Below, in pieces: positions 1 through 4,657 of a stretch of DNA of 7,669 nt. The DNA lies in contig QQUD01000611.1 in the NCBI GenBank assembly GCA_008501785.1, forward strand, positions 1-7,669, written 5' to 3'. Every line of letters starts with the position of its first letter. Position 1 is the stretch's first letter. The translations under genes and the position numbers were made by a program. Origin of the DNA: Chloroflexota bacterium. GTDB taxonomy: Bacteria; Chloroflexota; Anaerolineae; Promineifilales; Promineifilaceae. The notes under the pieces were generated by a model. The model saw only the letters and a program-made list of their open reading frames with translations. It did not search any database and was not told the origin of the DNA.

Positions 1-178
1 GAACAAATTGCATGGCATGTTCGCGCGCTTCTTCGGCTTGACGGTAAAAGAATGCGGCTAAATCAGGCAAGGCTTCTTCGTCAAAATAGATAGCAATCGC
101 CACATATTGGGCAGATGCGCCGAACTCGCTTTGAATTTGGGCATTCATGGCATCAACGACGGGTTGTGTAGTAATCAT
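1..178 (-). CDS. Ferritin (iron-storage protein), N-terminal part, cut by window edge
   Basis: The product should be a cytoplasmic ferritin that oxidises Fe(II) and stores iron in a 24-subunit shell. Only the first 59 residues are present. They begin MITTQPVVDAMNAQIQSEFG and continue through a YVAIAIYFDEEALPDLAAFFY helix segment to QAEEAREHAMQFV. This is the first and second helix pattern of bacterial ferritins, and it is especially close to the actinobacterial BfrB type (NEF..AQQYVAIAVYFD). Glu18 fits the first ferroxidase ligand and His54 the helix-B histidine. The residue three before that His is normally Glu but here is Ala51, with Glu50 next to it, so the centre may be altered. The ATG at 178 is supported by a strong AGGAGGA ribosome site at 184-190. 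The gene follows the transporter on the same strand after a 98-bp gap, so it probably has its own promoter. Confidence 0.88.
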   Translation of the reverse strand, partial: MITTQPVVDAMNAQIQSEFGASAQYVAIAIYFDEEALPDLAAFFYRQAEEAREHAMQFV

Positions 179-183
179 GGGAA

Positions 184-190
184 TCCTCCT
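184..190 (-). promoter_or_regulatory. Strong ribosome binding site of the ferritin gene
   Basis: On the minus strand the sequence AGGAGGA lies five bases before the ATG at 178. It is the best Shine-Dalgarno match in the window and fixes the ferritin start. Confidence 0.75.
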
Positions 191-196
191 AGGGAA

Positions 197-224
197 AAGG
201 TGCAAGTTGCAAGGTGCAAGTTGC
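197..224. repeat. Tandem duplication of a 14-bp unit
   Basis: The unit AAGGTGCAAGTTGC occurs twice head to tail (197-210 and 211-224) with no mismatch. It lies in the 5' leader region of the ferritin gene, just upstream of its ribosome site. Each unit also contains GCAAGTTGC, which is nearly self-complementary (GCAA/TTGC), so a small stem could form. No protein is encoded here. It could be a simple slippage repeat or a binding-site pair; the sequence does not decide. Confidence 0.7.
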
Positions 225-276
225 AGATTACTTATGAAGGTATTGTAACTTGAAAACAGTTACTTGTACCAAGAAA

Positions 277-1644
277 TTATAAAGGTTGTTTGGCGAAAGA
301 CGGCCGTTTTCCCTCACCTTCTTGCTCTGCCTCAACACGAAAATGAGACACATTGACGCGACGCAGCAGCGTAAAAGACACAAGCAGCAAGATGATATTC
401 AGGCCGAATGCAATCATATACGGAAAGGCAGGATTGACTGTGAATTGGTCAACAACATCACGAACAACACCACCAATTAACGAGCCAACCAGACGCGCAA
501 AAGCAGTTGCCATCCCCCACGCGCCGATGAATAGTCCAACATTTTGAGTAGTTGTCATATCCAGCATCAGGGAATGGTTGGAAACGGTTGCCAATCCAAT
601 TGCTAAACCGAGCAGAACAACGCCCACGTAGAAAACTGGGATGCTCAAAATCGCGCCACCCAGAATGAGCACCGCAAACGAAGCAATAGCACCCCATGAG
701 CCAATATGAGCAACGGTGCGCTTGTTCGTACGTTTTTCGAGAAGTCCCGCAGTTGCCAAGGTAATCAGGAAACATACGCCGTAAATTGAGGTAAGGCGCG
801 TCGTTTCGCTGACGGACATGTTGAAGGTTTCGCCAGCGTAGGGTTCGAGCAGCACGTCTTGGCCTAAAACGGCCGCTAACAGCAAAACCAAATAGCCAAA
901 AAAGAGAACAGCCTGACGATTGCCCGTCAGGAAGTGAAACATTGTTTTTAGTGGCACTTGTTCCTCGACAAAAGAGGGTTTGAAGGCGCGTGGTTCTAGG
1001 CCAACCGTGCCTAGCAATCCTAAAACGAGCGCCACGCCGCTCACCATCCAGATGCCCTGCGTCACAACTTCAGGCGAATAAGGCTCGACCAATCGACTGA
1101 GCGTAATGCCGGTGATAATAACGCTCACAATCATCATGAAGTACATGGTGGAGATGGTTTGGCTGCTGTTTTGTTCACCAGATAGTTCAGAAGCGAGGGA
1201 GAAGTAGGAAACGGTGGCGAAGTTGAATCCCATTCCCCACAGGCCAAAGCCCAGCAAGCTGATGCCGATACCGGCTGCTTTGCTGGTTTCAATGAGAAAA
1301 GCGCCGGTGGGGGCAATGGCAATGCCGATGGCACTCAATAACAGGCCAAGTACGATGGTGGGGGTGCGGCGGCGTCCGAAAATGGGGTTGCGGTCGGCAA
1401 AGGAGCCAATTGCCAACTGAATGGGCGAAAAGAGGTAGGGCAAGGTGACGAGTACGGCGACGAGTGTGGCGGACAGGGCCAGCTCTTTGATCATGACTCG
1501 ATTGAGGGTGCTGTCTACGGGAACGGCCGTCATTGCCACTGCCACATGTAATAATCCTAACTGAAACCGCTGCCGTCTCATGCCACTTGTCCTGATTTGA
1601 TCATATTTTTGGAAGGTTATTGAGTTAACCCTTTTCCCAACCAT
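277..1644 (-). CDS. BCD-family (PucC-like) MFS transporter
   Basis: This is a membrane protein of about 455 residues in the major facilitator superfamily. The N-terminal stretch with STLNRVMIKEL (residues 45-55 from the ATG at 1644), the PYLFSPIQLAIGSFADR segment and the GRRRTP turn match the BCD/PucC family, whose characterised phototroph members are linked to bacteriochlorophyll or antenna assembly. The MFS motif A is visible as G80, D84, R85 and R91-R92 between helices 2 and 3. Hydrophobic segments suggest 12 helices. The tail after residue about 430 is charged and cytoplasmic. The start is uncertain. ATG 1644 (after an in-frame TTG) has only a GGGG-type site, while ATG 1581 (Met22, just before RRQRFQLG) has AGGA seven bases upstream and directly precedes the first helix. 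Nothing around it is photosynthetic, so the cargo is unknown and need not be a pigment. Confidence 0.82.
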   Translation of the reverse strand: MVGKRVNSITFQKYDQIRTSGMRRQRFQLGLLHVAVAMTAVPVDSTLNRVMIKELALSATLVAVLVTLPYLFSPIQLAIGSFADRNPIFGRRRTPTIVLGLLLSAIGIAIAPTGAFLIETSKAAGIGISLLGFGLWGMGFNFATVSYFSLASELSGEQNSSQTISTMYFMMIVSVIITGITLSRLVEPYSPEVVTQGIWMVSGVALVLGLLGTVGLEPRAFKPSFVEEQVPLKTMFHFLTGNRQAVLFFGYLVLLLAAVLGQDVLLEPYAGETFNMSVSETTRLTSIYGVCFLITLATAGLLEKRTNKRTVAHIGSWGAIASFAVLILGGAILSIPVFYVGVVLLGLAIGLATVSNHSLMLDMTTTQNVGLFIGAWGMATAFARLVGSLIGGVVRDVVDQFTVNPAFPYMIAFGLNIILLLVSFTLLRRVNVSHFRVEAEQEGEGKRPSFAKQPL

Positions 1645-1700
1645 CAATTCTACCCCAATTGTAAAGACTGGAGATGAAGAAGCGATAAATGTTTTGTTGA

Positions 1701-1732
1701 GAGCTGACAGGTTTTCCGAAACCTGTCAGCTC
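1701..1732. repeat. Perfect 14-bp inverted repeat with TCCG loop
   Basis: GAGCTGACAGGTTT (1701-1714) is followed by the loop TCCG and the exact complement AAACCTGTCAGCTC (1719-1732). It sits in the spacer between the divergent transporter and clpS genes. No T-run follows on either strand, so it is not a classical intrinsic terminator, and divergent promoters do not need one. A REP-like dispersed palindrome, or an operator shared by both genes, is more likely. Confidence 0.8.
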
Positions 1733-1768
1733 TGCATTGAAAGAAATAATGAATTGTGAAGGTGGACC

Positions 1769-1777
1769 TGCTATACT
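1769..1777 (+). promoter_or_regulatory. Extended -10 promoter element for clpS
   Basis: TGCTATACT matches the extended -10 consensus TGnTATAAT with one change in the hexamer. No convincing -35 box is found at the usual distance, which is normal for extended -10 promoters. It predicts a start of transcription near 1784, about 19 bases before the ATG at 1803. It therefore argues against translation from the more distal TTG at 1737. Confidence 0.4.
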
Positions 1778-1802
1778 GTGTAACGATTTTGTATGGAATA
1801 AG

Positions 1803-2141
1803 ATGATGAATCTAATTAATTTTCAAGCAGCAGCGGCCGTTTCTGAACCAGAAGTAACGGAAGAACAGCTTGTCGAAAAAGACGAAGCACTAGAAAAGCG
1901 CTGGAAGATCATTGCCCACGATGATCCGGTGACGACGATGGAGTTTGTGGTGCGGGTGATGGTACAGGTTTTTAAGAAGCCAGTCGTGTTTGCCGAAGCA
2001 ATTATGTGGCAAGTTCACAACGAAGGCATGTCGGTAGTGGATGTGCTGCCAAAACCAGAGGCTGAACTGCGGGTGCGCAAAGCAACCTTAGCGGCCCGAT
2101 TAGAAGGGTTTCCTTTTCGATTTACACTTGAGCCTGAATGA
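1803..2141 (+). CDS. clpS: ATP-dependent Clp protease adaptor ClpS
   Basis: This is the N-degron adaptor. It binds proteins with a bulky N-terminal residue and delivers them to a Clp AAA+ unfoldase (ClpA or ClpC) with ClpP in the cytosol. From the ATG at 1803 it has 112 residues, a normal length. A poorly conserved, acidic N-tail (about 1-32), needed for delivery, precedes the ClpS core. The core shows HDDPVTTMEFVV (39-50), the M..QVHNEG segment with the conserved pocket His72, and the C-terminal FRFTLEPE typical of the family. Compared with E. coli, the loop NDDYTPM is HDDPVTTM, one residue longer and with Asn replaced by His39; actinobacterial ClpS has the same longer loop. The frame is open back to a TTG at 1737, but that stretch lacks ClpS similarity and holds the probable promoter. 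The unfoldase partner is not in the window. Confidence 0.93.
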   Translation: MMNLINFQAAAAVSEPEVTEEQLVEKDEALEKRWKIIAHDDPVTTMEFVVRVMVQVFKKPVVFAEAIMWQVHNEGMSVVDVLPKPEAELRVRKATLAARLEGFPFRFTLEPE

Positions 2142-2160
2142 ATTATAAAGAAGAAATTGA

Positions 2161-2227
2161 ACGCAGATTAACGCAGATTAACGCTGATAAGAAAGAAGAA
2201 ATCTGCGTTTATCATGGAAATCTGCGT
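2161..2227. repeat. Hairpin-forming repeat between convergent genes
   Basis: ACGCAGATTA occurs twice in tandem (2161-2170, 2171-2180), followed by the variant ACGCTGATAA (2181-2190). The inverse AAATCTGCGT appears at 2199-2208 and again at 2218-2227. The two arms can pair in several registers into stem-loops. The element fills the 95-bp gap between the 3' ends of clpS and the DUF72 gene, so it could end transcripts from both sides or protect their 3' ends. Read as protein, it gives the ERRLTQINADKKEEICV-type peptide often annotated by mistake as a small gene. Confidence 0.75.
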
Positions 2228-2236
2228 CCCATTTTC

Positions 2237-3019
2237 TTAAAAAAGACGGCGCTGTTGATACGGCCGTATTTCTCCCTTATCCAACCCCACAATTCCCTTA
2301 AACCGGTTGCACGTCGTTGGTGAGTGACCTGAATAGTCGTTGTTGAAGAATCCGTAAACGGCCGTTACCCCATCCCCCTGACCCTGAATCTGAGAATGCC
2401 AATTTTGCAAATCGGCCGTTTTGTCTACCAACTCCCGATCTTTGGTGGCGTATTGCCCATGTGGACCAATGAAGCGTAGATAGAGAAAGTCGGTTGTGCG
2501 GGTGATGATTTTGGGCAGGTAGATGTAGTCAGCGGCGACCCAGCAGATGTTGTATTTGCGGAGGAGAACGGCCGTTCCCTCCCGTGCCCATGATCGATGC
2601 CGAAACTCCATCGCAAACCGTTTGTCAGTTGGCAGTTGTTTTAGAAAAGATTCAACCTCTTGCGTGTACGCAGCTGTATACTCTGGCCCAAATTGAATCA
2701 AAATCGGTCCCAATTTGTCACCAAGCAGTGCAGCTACCGCGATGAAATCCTCCATTGCGGCAGCACCTCGGGAAAGCGGCGCGTCGTGTGTGATCGCCCG
2801 AGGTGTTTTCAGGCAAAAAGTGAACGTTGGTGGGGTAGCGGTTGCCCAGCGTTTCACTTTGTCTGGCGTAGGCGTGCCGTAAAATGTGGAATCAATTTCC
2901 ACTGCGTCGAAAAATTGGCTGTAGTGTGCCAGATAGCTGCGCGGCTGCATCCCTGCCGGATAAAATGGCCCCACCCATTGTTTGTAACCAAAGCCCATTG
3001 TGCCTAAATGCCAGTTCAT
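2237..3019 (-). CDS. DUF72 domain-containing (YecE-like) protein
   Basis: This is a soluble protein of 260 residues made of one DUF72 domain, predicted to fold as a TIM-barrel-like structure. The biochemical role of the family is not settled. Family hallmarks are the N-terminal GTMGFGYKQWVGPFYP (6-21), FFDAVEIDSTFYGTP (36-50), FCLKTPRAITHD (68-79), a FAMEFRHRSW strand in the middle, YLRFIGPHGQY, and the C-terminal YGFFNNDYSGHSP, the most diagnostic stretch. Length is in the usual range and no break is seen. The ATG at 3019 has no ribosome site. Instead a consensus extended -10 box places the predicted first transcribed base on the A of the ATG. It converges on clpS and stands apart from the VanZ gene upstream (62-bp gap), so it is probably a single-gene unit. 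Three exact ACGGCCGT sites (2260, 2358, 2568) and one near copy (2412) lie within it. Confidence 0.92.
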   Translation of the reverse strand: MNWHLGTMGFGYKQWVGPFYPAGMQPRSYLAHYSQFFDAVEIDSTFYGTPTPDKVKRWATATPPTFTFCLKTPRAITHDAPLSRGAAAMEDFIAVAALLGDKLGPILIQFGPEYTAAYTQEVESFLKQLPTDKRFAMEFRHRSWAREGTAVLLRKYNICWVAADYIYLPKIITRTTDFLYLRFIGPHGQYATKDRELVDKTADLQNWHSQIQGQGDGVTAVYGFFNNDYSGHSPTTCNRFKGIVGLDKGEIRPYQQRRLF

Positions 3020-3025
3020 ATTTTA

Positions 3026-3034
3026 ATTATACCA
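3026..3034 (-). promoter_or_regulatory. Consensus extended -10 promoter, leaderless DUF72 mRNA
   Basis: The minus strand reads TGGTATAAT, a perfect TGnTATAAT. With the last T of the hexamer at -7 (position 3026), +1 falls on 3019, the A of the start codon. No Shine-Dalgarno sequence precedes that ATG, consistent with a leaderless message. The element is part of an imperfect repeat found again at 3991-4020. Confidence 0.6.
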
Positions 3035-3060
3035 TCGCAAAATCTAGGTTATATGCATTG
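3031..3060. repeat. Imperfect 30-bp repeat, copy 1
   Basis: Positions 3031-3060 align with 3991-4020 without gaps at 24 of 30 bases (shared core ACCATCG.AAAA.CTAGG.TA..TGCATT allowing changes at the dots). This copy overlaps the promoter of the DUF72 gene. The eleven bases GCAAAATCTAG (3037-3047) also recur at 3940-3950. Confidence 0.55.
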
Positions 3061-3081
3061 ATATAGATGATCATGATGAGC

Positions 3082-3648
3082 CTATCCATCCCTTCGTCGC
3101 GCTTGTGCCCAGCGCCGTACGCGGGCCAGAACCCATCTCGCCCCGATCACCATCACAGCGGCAACCGTGTTAAAAATTACGTCGCGGAAATCGTAGACGC
3201 GGTTGGGCAGGATCAACTGAATGCCTTCATCGAGCCAGCCTAAAAGGATGGATATAACCAGGGCAATAACGGCAGGTGGCGGAACTAAACGGCCGTTTTT
3301 CTCCCGCTCAATCAGGGCTTCATGAACGAGTGCAGCTACCAGGCCATACTCAAATAGGTGAGTGCGTTCCTCCAGCGTCCCAATTCTGAGCCATGCCGTC
3401 ACATAAATAATCAGAATACCGAACCCCACGGCGATCTCGGCACGACCAGGGCGACTGTTTATAAATAAAACCGCGACTACGACCATCACCACAAAAAGAA
3501 TGAAAAAGATTGTGTCTCTGAGATCGTTACGCTCTCGTAGAGCCGCAGCTATTATGGGTGCCCGCCCTAGCGTGGCATATATCCCCACTAAGACAACGAA
3601 CAGCCAAAACCAGAGTCGACGTTCCCGATCAGAGCTAAAGAATGACAT
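3082..3648 (-). CDS. VanZ-family membrane protein
   Basis: This is a 188-residue integral membrane protein. The VanZ family is named after a teicoplanin-resistance accessory protein, but most members, including this one, have no proven role. Hydrophobic stretches at about 12-30, 46-63, 69-88, 98-112, 124-140 and 155-174 suggest five or six helices. The family signature is clear: ERTHLFEYGL (94-103), then GWLDEGIQLILPNRVYDFRD (137-156) and VIFNTVAAV, with the acidic DE and the DFRD turn expected to face the membrane surface. The C-terminus is basic (RVRRWAQARRRDG). The ATG at 3648 lacks a ribosome site and has an extended -10-like TGCTATTCT close by. It starts 21 bases after the stop of the 48-codon ORF on the same strand, so the two may also be cotranscribed. 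There is no glycopeptide-resistance gene nearby, so a resistance role is not supported. Confidence 0.9.
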   Translation of the reverse strand: MSFFSSDRERRLWFWLFVVLVGIYATLGRAPIIAAALRERNDLRDTIFFILFVVMVVVAVLFINSRPGRAEIAVGFGILIIYVTAWLRIGTLEERTHLFEYGLVAALVHEALIEREKNGRLVPPPAVIALVISILLGWLDEGIQLILPNRVYDFRDVIFNTVAAVMVIGARWVLARVRRWAQARRRDG

Positions 3649-3655
3649 GGTGTTA

Positions 3656-3664
3656 AGAATAGCA
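3656..3664 (-). promoter_or_regulatory. Extended -10-like element before the VanZ gene
   Basis: The minus strand reads TGCTATTCT, matching TGnTATAAT at seven of eight defined bases. The predicted first base (about 3649) is one base before the ATG at 3648, so this message would also be essentially leaderless. The hexamer is weaker than that of the DUF72 gene. Confidence 0.4.
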
Positions 3665-3669
3665 AGAAT

Positions 3670-3816
3670 TCAGTTGTAATTCCAAGTTGGGCAAACCGAA
3701 CGACGGTGCAAACAAAGAGATGCGCGTTCTTCGGCTGAGACAGTTTTTTTCTCGAAGACGCTGTCAATCAGAACACCCTTTACCCGTAATCCGGTTTCAA
3801 ATTGTTGATAAAACAT
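3670..3816 (-). CDS. Unrecognised 48-residue small protein
   Basis: The ORF starts at ATG 3816 and encodes 48 residues, beginning MFYQQFETGLRVKGVLIDSV and ending in SLCLHRRSVCPTWNYN. I do not recognise a family. The first 30 residues are mixed and acidic (FEKKTVSAEER), with no signal peptide or membrane helix. The last 16 are short, basic and aromatic, with two Cys (35 and 42) and CPTWNYN at the end. A near-perfect extended -10 box (TGCTATAAT, 3830-3838) sits just upstream with predicted +1 at about 3823, and AGGA (3825-3828) also lies before the ATG. It is 21 bases upstream of the VanZ gene, same strand. The promoter, start and spacing make a real gene plausible. It could be a small regulatory protein or a peptide precursor with an acidic leader and Cys-bearing core, but no modifying enzyme is adjacent. 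Chance ORFs of this length are common. Confidence 0.45.
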   Translation of the reverse strand: MFYQQFETGLRVKGVLIDSVFEKKTVSAEERASLCLHRRSVCPTWNYN

Positions 3817-3829
3817 GTTCCGATTCCTG

Positions 3830-3838
3830 ATTATAGCA
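3830..3838 (-). promoter_or_regulatory. Consensus extended -10 promoter before the 48-codon ORF
   Basis: The minus strand reads TGCTATAAT, a perfect TGnTATAAT. Predicted +1 is about 3823, seven bases before the ATG at 3816. The transcript would run through the small ORF and could continue into the VanZ gene. Confidence 0.5.
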
Positions 3839-3964
3839 ATGCATCATCATAACTTGCAAAATGAGACAAAATCACGTCAGAACCTGGACTAAATACCTGT
3901 CGTTTATTTATAATTAATCGAAACATTAACAAAACATTGGCAAAATCTAGATATTCAACTTCGT

Positions 3965-3981
3965 AAGTTACATTGTAACTT
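3965..3981. repeat. Short inverted repeat AAGTTAC/GTAACTT
   Basis: AAGTTAC (3965-3971) and GTAACTT (3975-3981) are separated by ATT. The 7-bp arms with a 3-base centre have the size of a dimeric repressor site. A related arrangement, GTAACT...AGTTAC (245-250 and 258-263, 7-base spacer), lies upstream of the ferritin gene. Whether either is bound by a regulator is unknown. Confidence 0.35.
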
Positions 3982-3990
3982 TAGGTTAAT

Positions 3991-4020
3991 ACCATCGAAA
4001 AACCTAGGCTAACTGCATTA
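3991..4020. repeat. Imperfect 30-bp repeat, copy 2
   Basis: This is the partner of 3031-3060, offset by 960 bases, with 24 of 30 positions identical. It contains the palindrome CCTAGG at 4003-4008. On the minus strand the promoter-like part reads TGGTATTAA, weaker than in copy 1, and no gene starts right after it. Confidence 0.5.
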
Positions 4021-4124
4021 ATTTGCAGCAGTAGTGACGAACAGATTGAAAAGGGTAGCAGAACAGCGTAACGGCCGTTCCCCAAAGCAATCAGAAGAAG
4101 CAATCCAAAAAAAAGAAAATCGAC

Positions 4125-4583
4125 TCAATTTGATTTCTCATCCACTTTCTGTTGACCCAATACCACGCCATTTGCCTCGCTCCATGCACTCACCATATGA
4201 ATCGCTGCTTTACCCAGTCGCTTATCATGTGAGCGCCTCAATTTCTTGCCATCTATCGCCACGACACCGGCTACCAGTTCACAAACCGCTTGCATCCAAT
4301 TGAGAAACCCTTTCCCGAACTGCTCTGGGTCTATCATGGCAAAGGTGTCTCCCAATGTGTCATGGGATGGGATTCCTTTCTCCAAATTCAGATATTGACT
4401 TAACCACTCTATCTGTGCGTTACCAAATGCTTCGATAGCCACCCAATTATCCGCTCCACATAGTGTGCCACAGATCGTAATGAAAATGAGATTGATGAGC
4501 GGATGTTCGACTTTTCCTAGTTGTCTGGGGTCCTGTACATCTGAAAAGTGTGTTTGGATGCTTTCGATTGGTGATGCGGTCAT
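4125..4583 (-). pseudogene. ISAs1-family transposase, N-terminal fragment
   Basis: The ORF encodes 152 residues of a DDE transposase of the ISAs1 (H-repeat-associated) family, whose members are usually near 370-380 residues. Present are the N-terminal associated domain (HFSDVQDPR 12-20, ICGTLCGADNWVAIEAFGNA 37-56, GIPSHDTLGDTFAMIDPEQF 70-89) and the start of the catalytic domain with VVAIDGKKLRRSHD, where Asp111 is the first catalytic acid. It continues through KAAIHMVSAW to GQQKVDEKSN and then meets a stop, exactly where relatives continue with EITAIP. The second Asp and the Glu are missing, so it cannot be active. The ATG at 4583 has a good AAGGAAG ribosome site, better than the in-frame upstream codon at 4637. 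The break is a junction with unrelated AT-rich DNA, not a point mutation. Confidence 0.9.
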
Positions 4584-4657
4584 GGGATACTTCCTTTTTC
4601 CTCCCATTATCCCAACGTTTTGTTGTTTTATCCGCATTGTTTACATAAGACACCCGA
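4128..4657 (-). mobile_element. Remnant of an ISAs1-family insertion sequence
   Basis: The fragment includes the 5' end of the element: transposase codons up to residue 152, a ribosome site, and about 70 bases of upstream DNA with a TGGGATAAT promoter-like box. Its outer right edge is inferred from where NRPS epimerization-domain sequence resumes (about 4650-4660). The terminal inverted repeat is probably in the bases before that but cannot be confirmed with only one end present. The 3' half of the element and its other end are gone, so no target duplication can be checked. It separates unrelated chromosomal genes on the left from the truncated NRPS gene on the right. Confidence 0.7.

Larger units (their letters stand above)
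3839..4127. other. AT-rich gap without a supported gene
   Basis: No convincing coding region is seen on either strand. The stretch 3896-4020 is clearly AT-rich. It holds an inverted repeat AAGTTAC-ATT-GTAACTT (3965-3981), a short repeat of the DUF72 promoter region (3940-3950), the second copy of the 30-bp repeat (3991-4020), one ACGGCCGT octamer (4071-4078) and an A8 tract near 4107-4114. It ends abruptly at the IS fragment. The left-flank octamer suggests this DNA belongs to the host chromosome rather than to the IS. Confidence 0.5.

Noticed and set aside
458..775. A 105-codon minus-strand ORF inside the transporter gene.
   Set aside because: It is a frame-shadow of the transporter. Its residues show no family pattern, whereas the main frame has clear MFS motifs.
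1737..1802. A longer ClpS starting from TTG 1737.
   Set aside because: The extra 22 residues have no ClpS similarity and the likely extended -10 promoter lies inside this stretch, so ATG 1803 (or 1806) is preferred.
2161..2227. The short tandem units as a CRISPR array.
   Set aside because: The units are only 10 bp and contiguous, there are no unique spacers of regular length, and there are no cas genes. The inverted units point to a hairpin repeat.
2138..2323. A 61-codon plus-strand ORF overlapping the end of clpS, with an ERRLTQINADKKEE peptide.
   Set aside because: It is the translation of the ACGCAGATTA repeat plus antisense of the DUF72 gene. The peptide is repeat-derived and not a protein family.
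3082..3648. The VanZ-family gene as a glycopeptide-resistance determinant.
   Set aside because: Only the family match supports it. No vanHAX-type or regulator genes are near, and VanZ-like proteins are widespread without resistance roles.
4034..4303. An 89-codon plus-strand ORF beginning GTG 4034 with a basic, charged N-terminal part.
   Set aside because: There is no ribosome site, and two thirds of it is antisense to the transposase fragment. The part outside (4034-4124) shows no recognisable domain.
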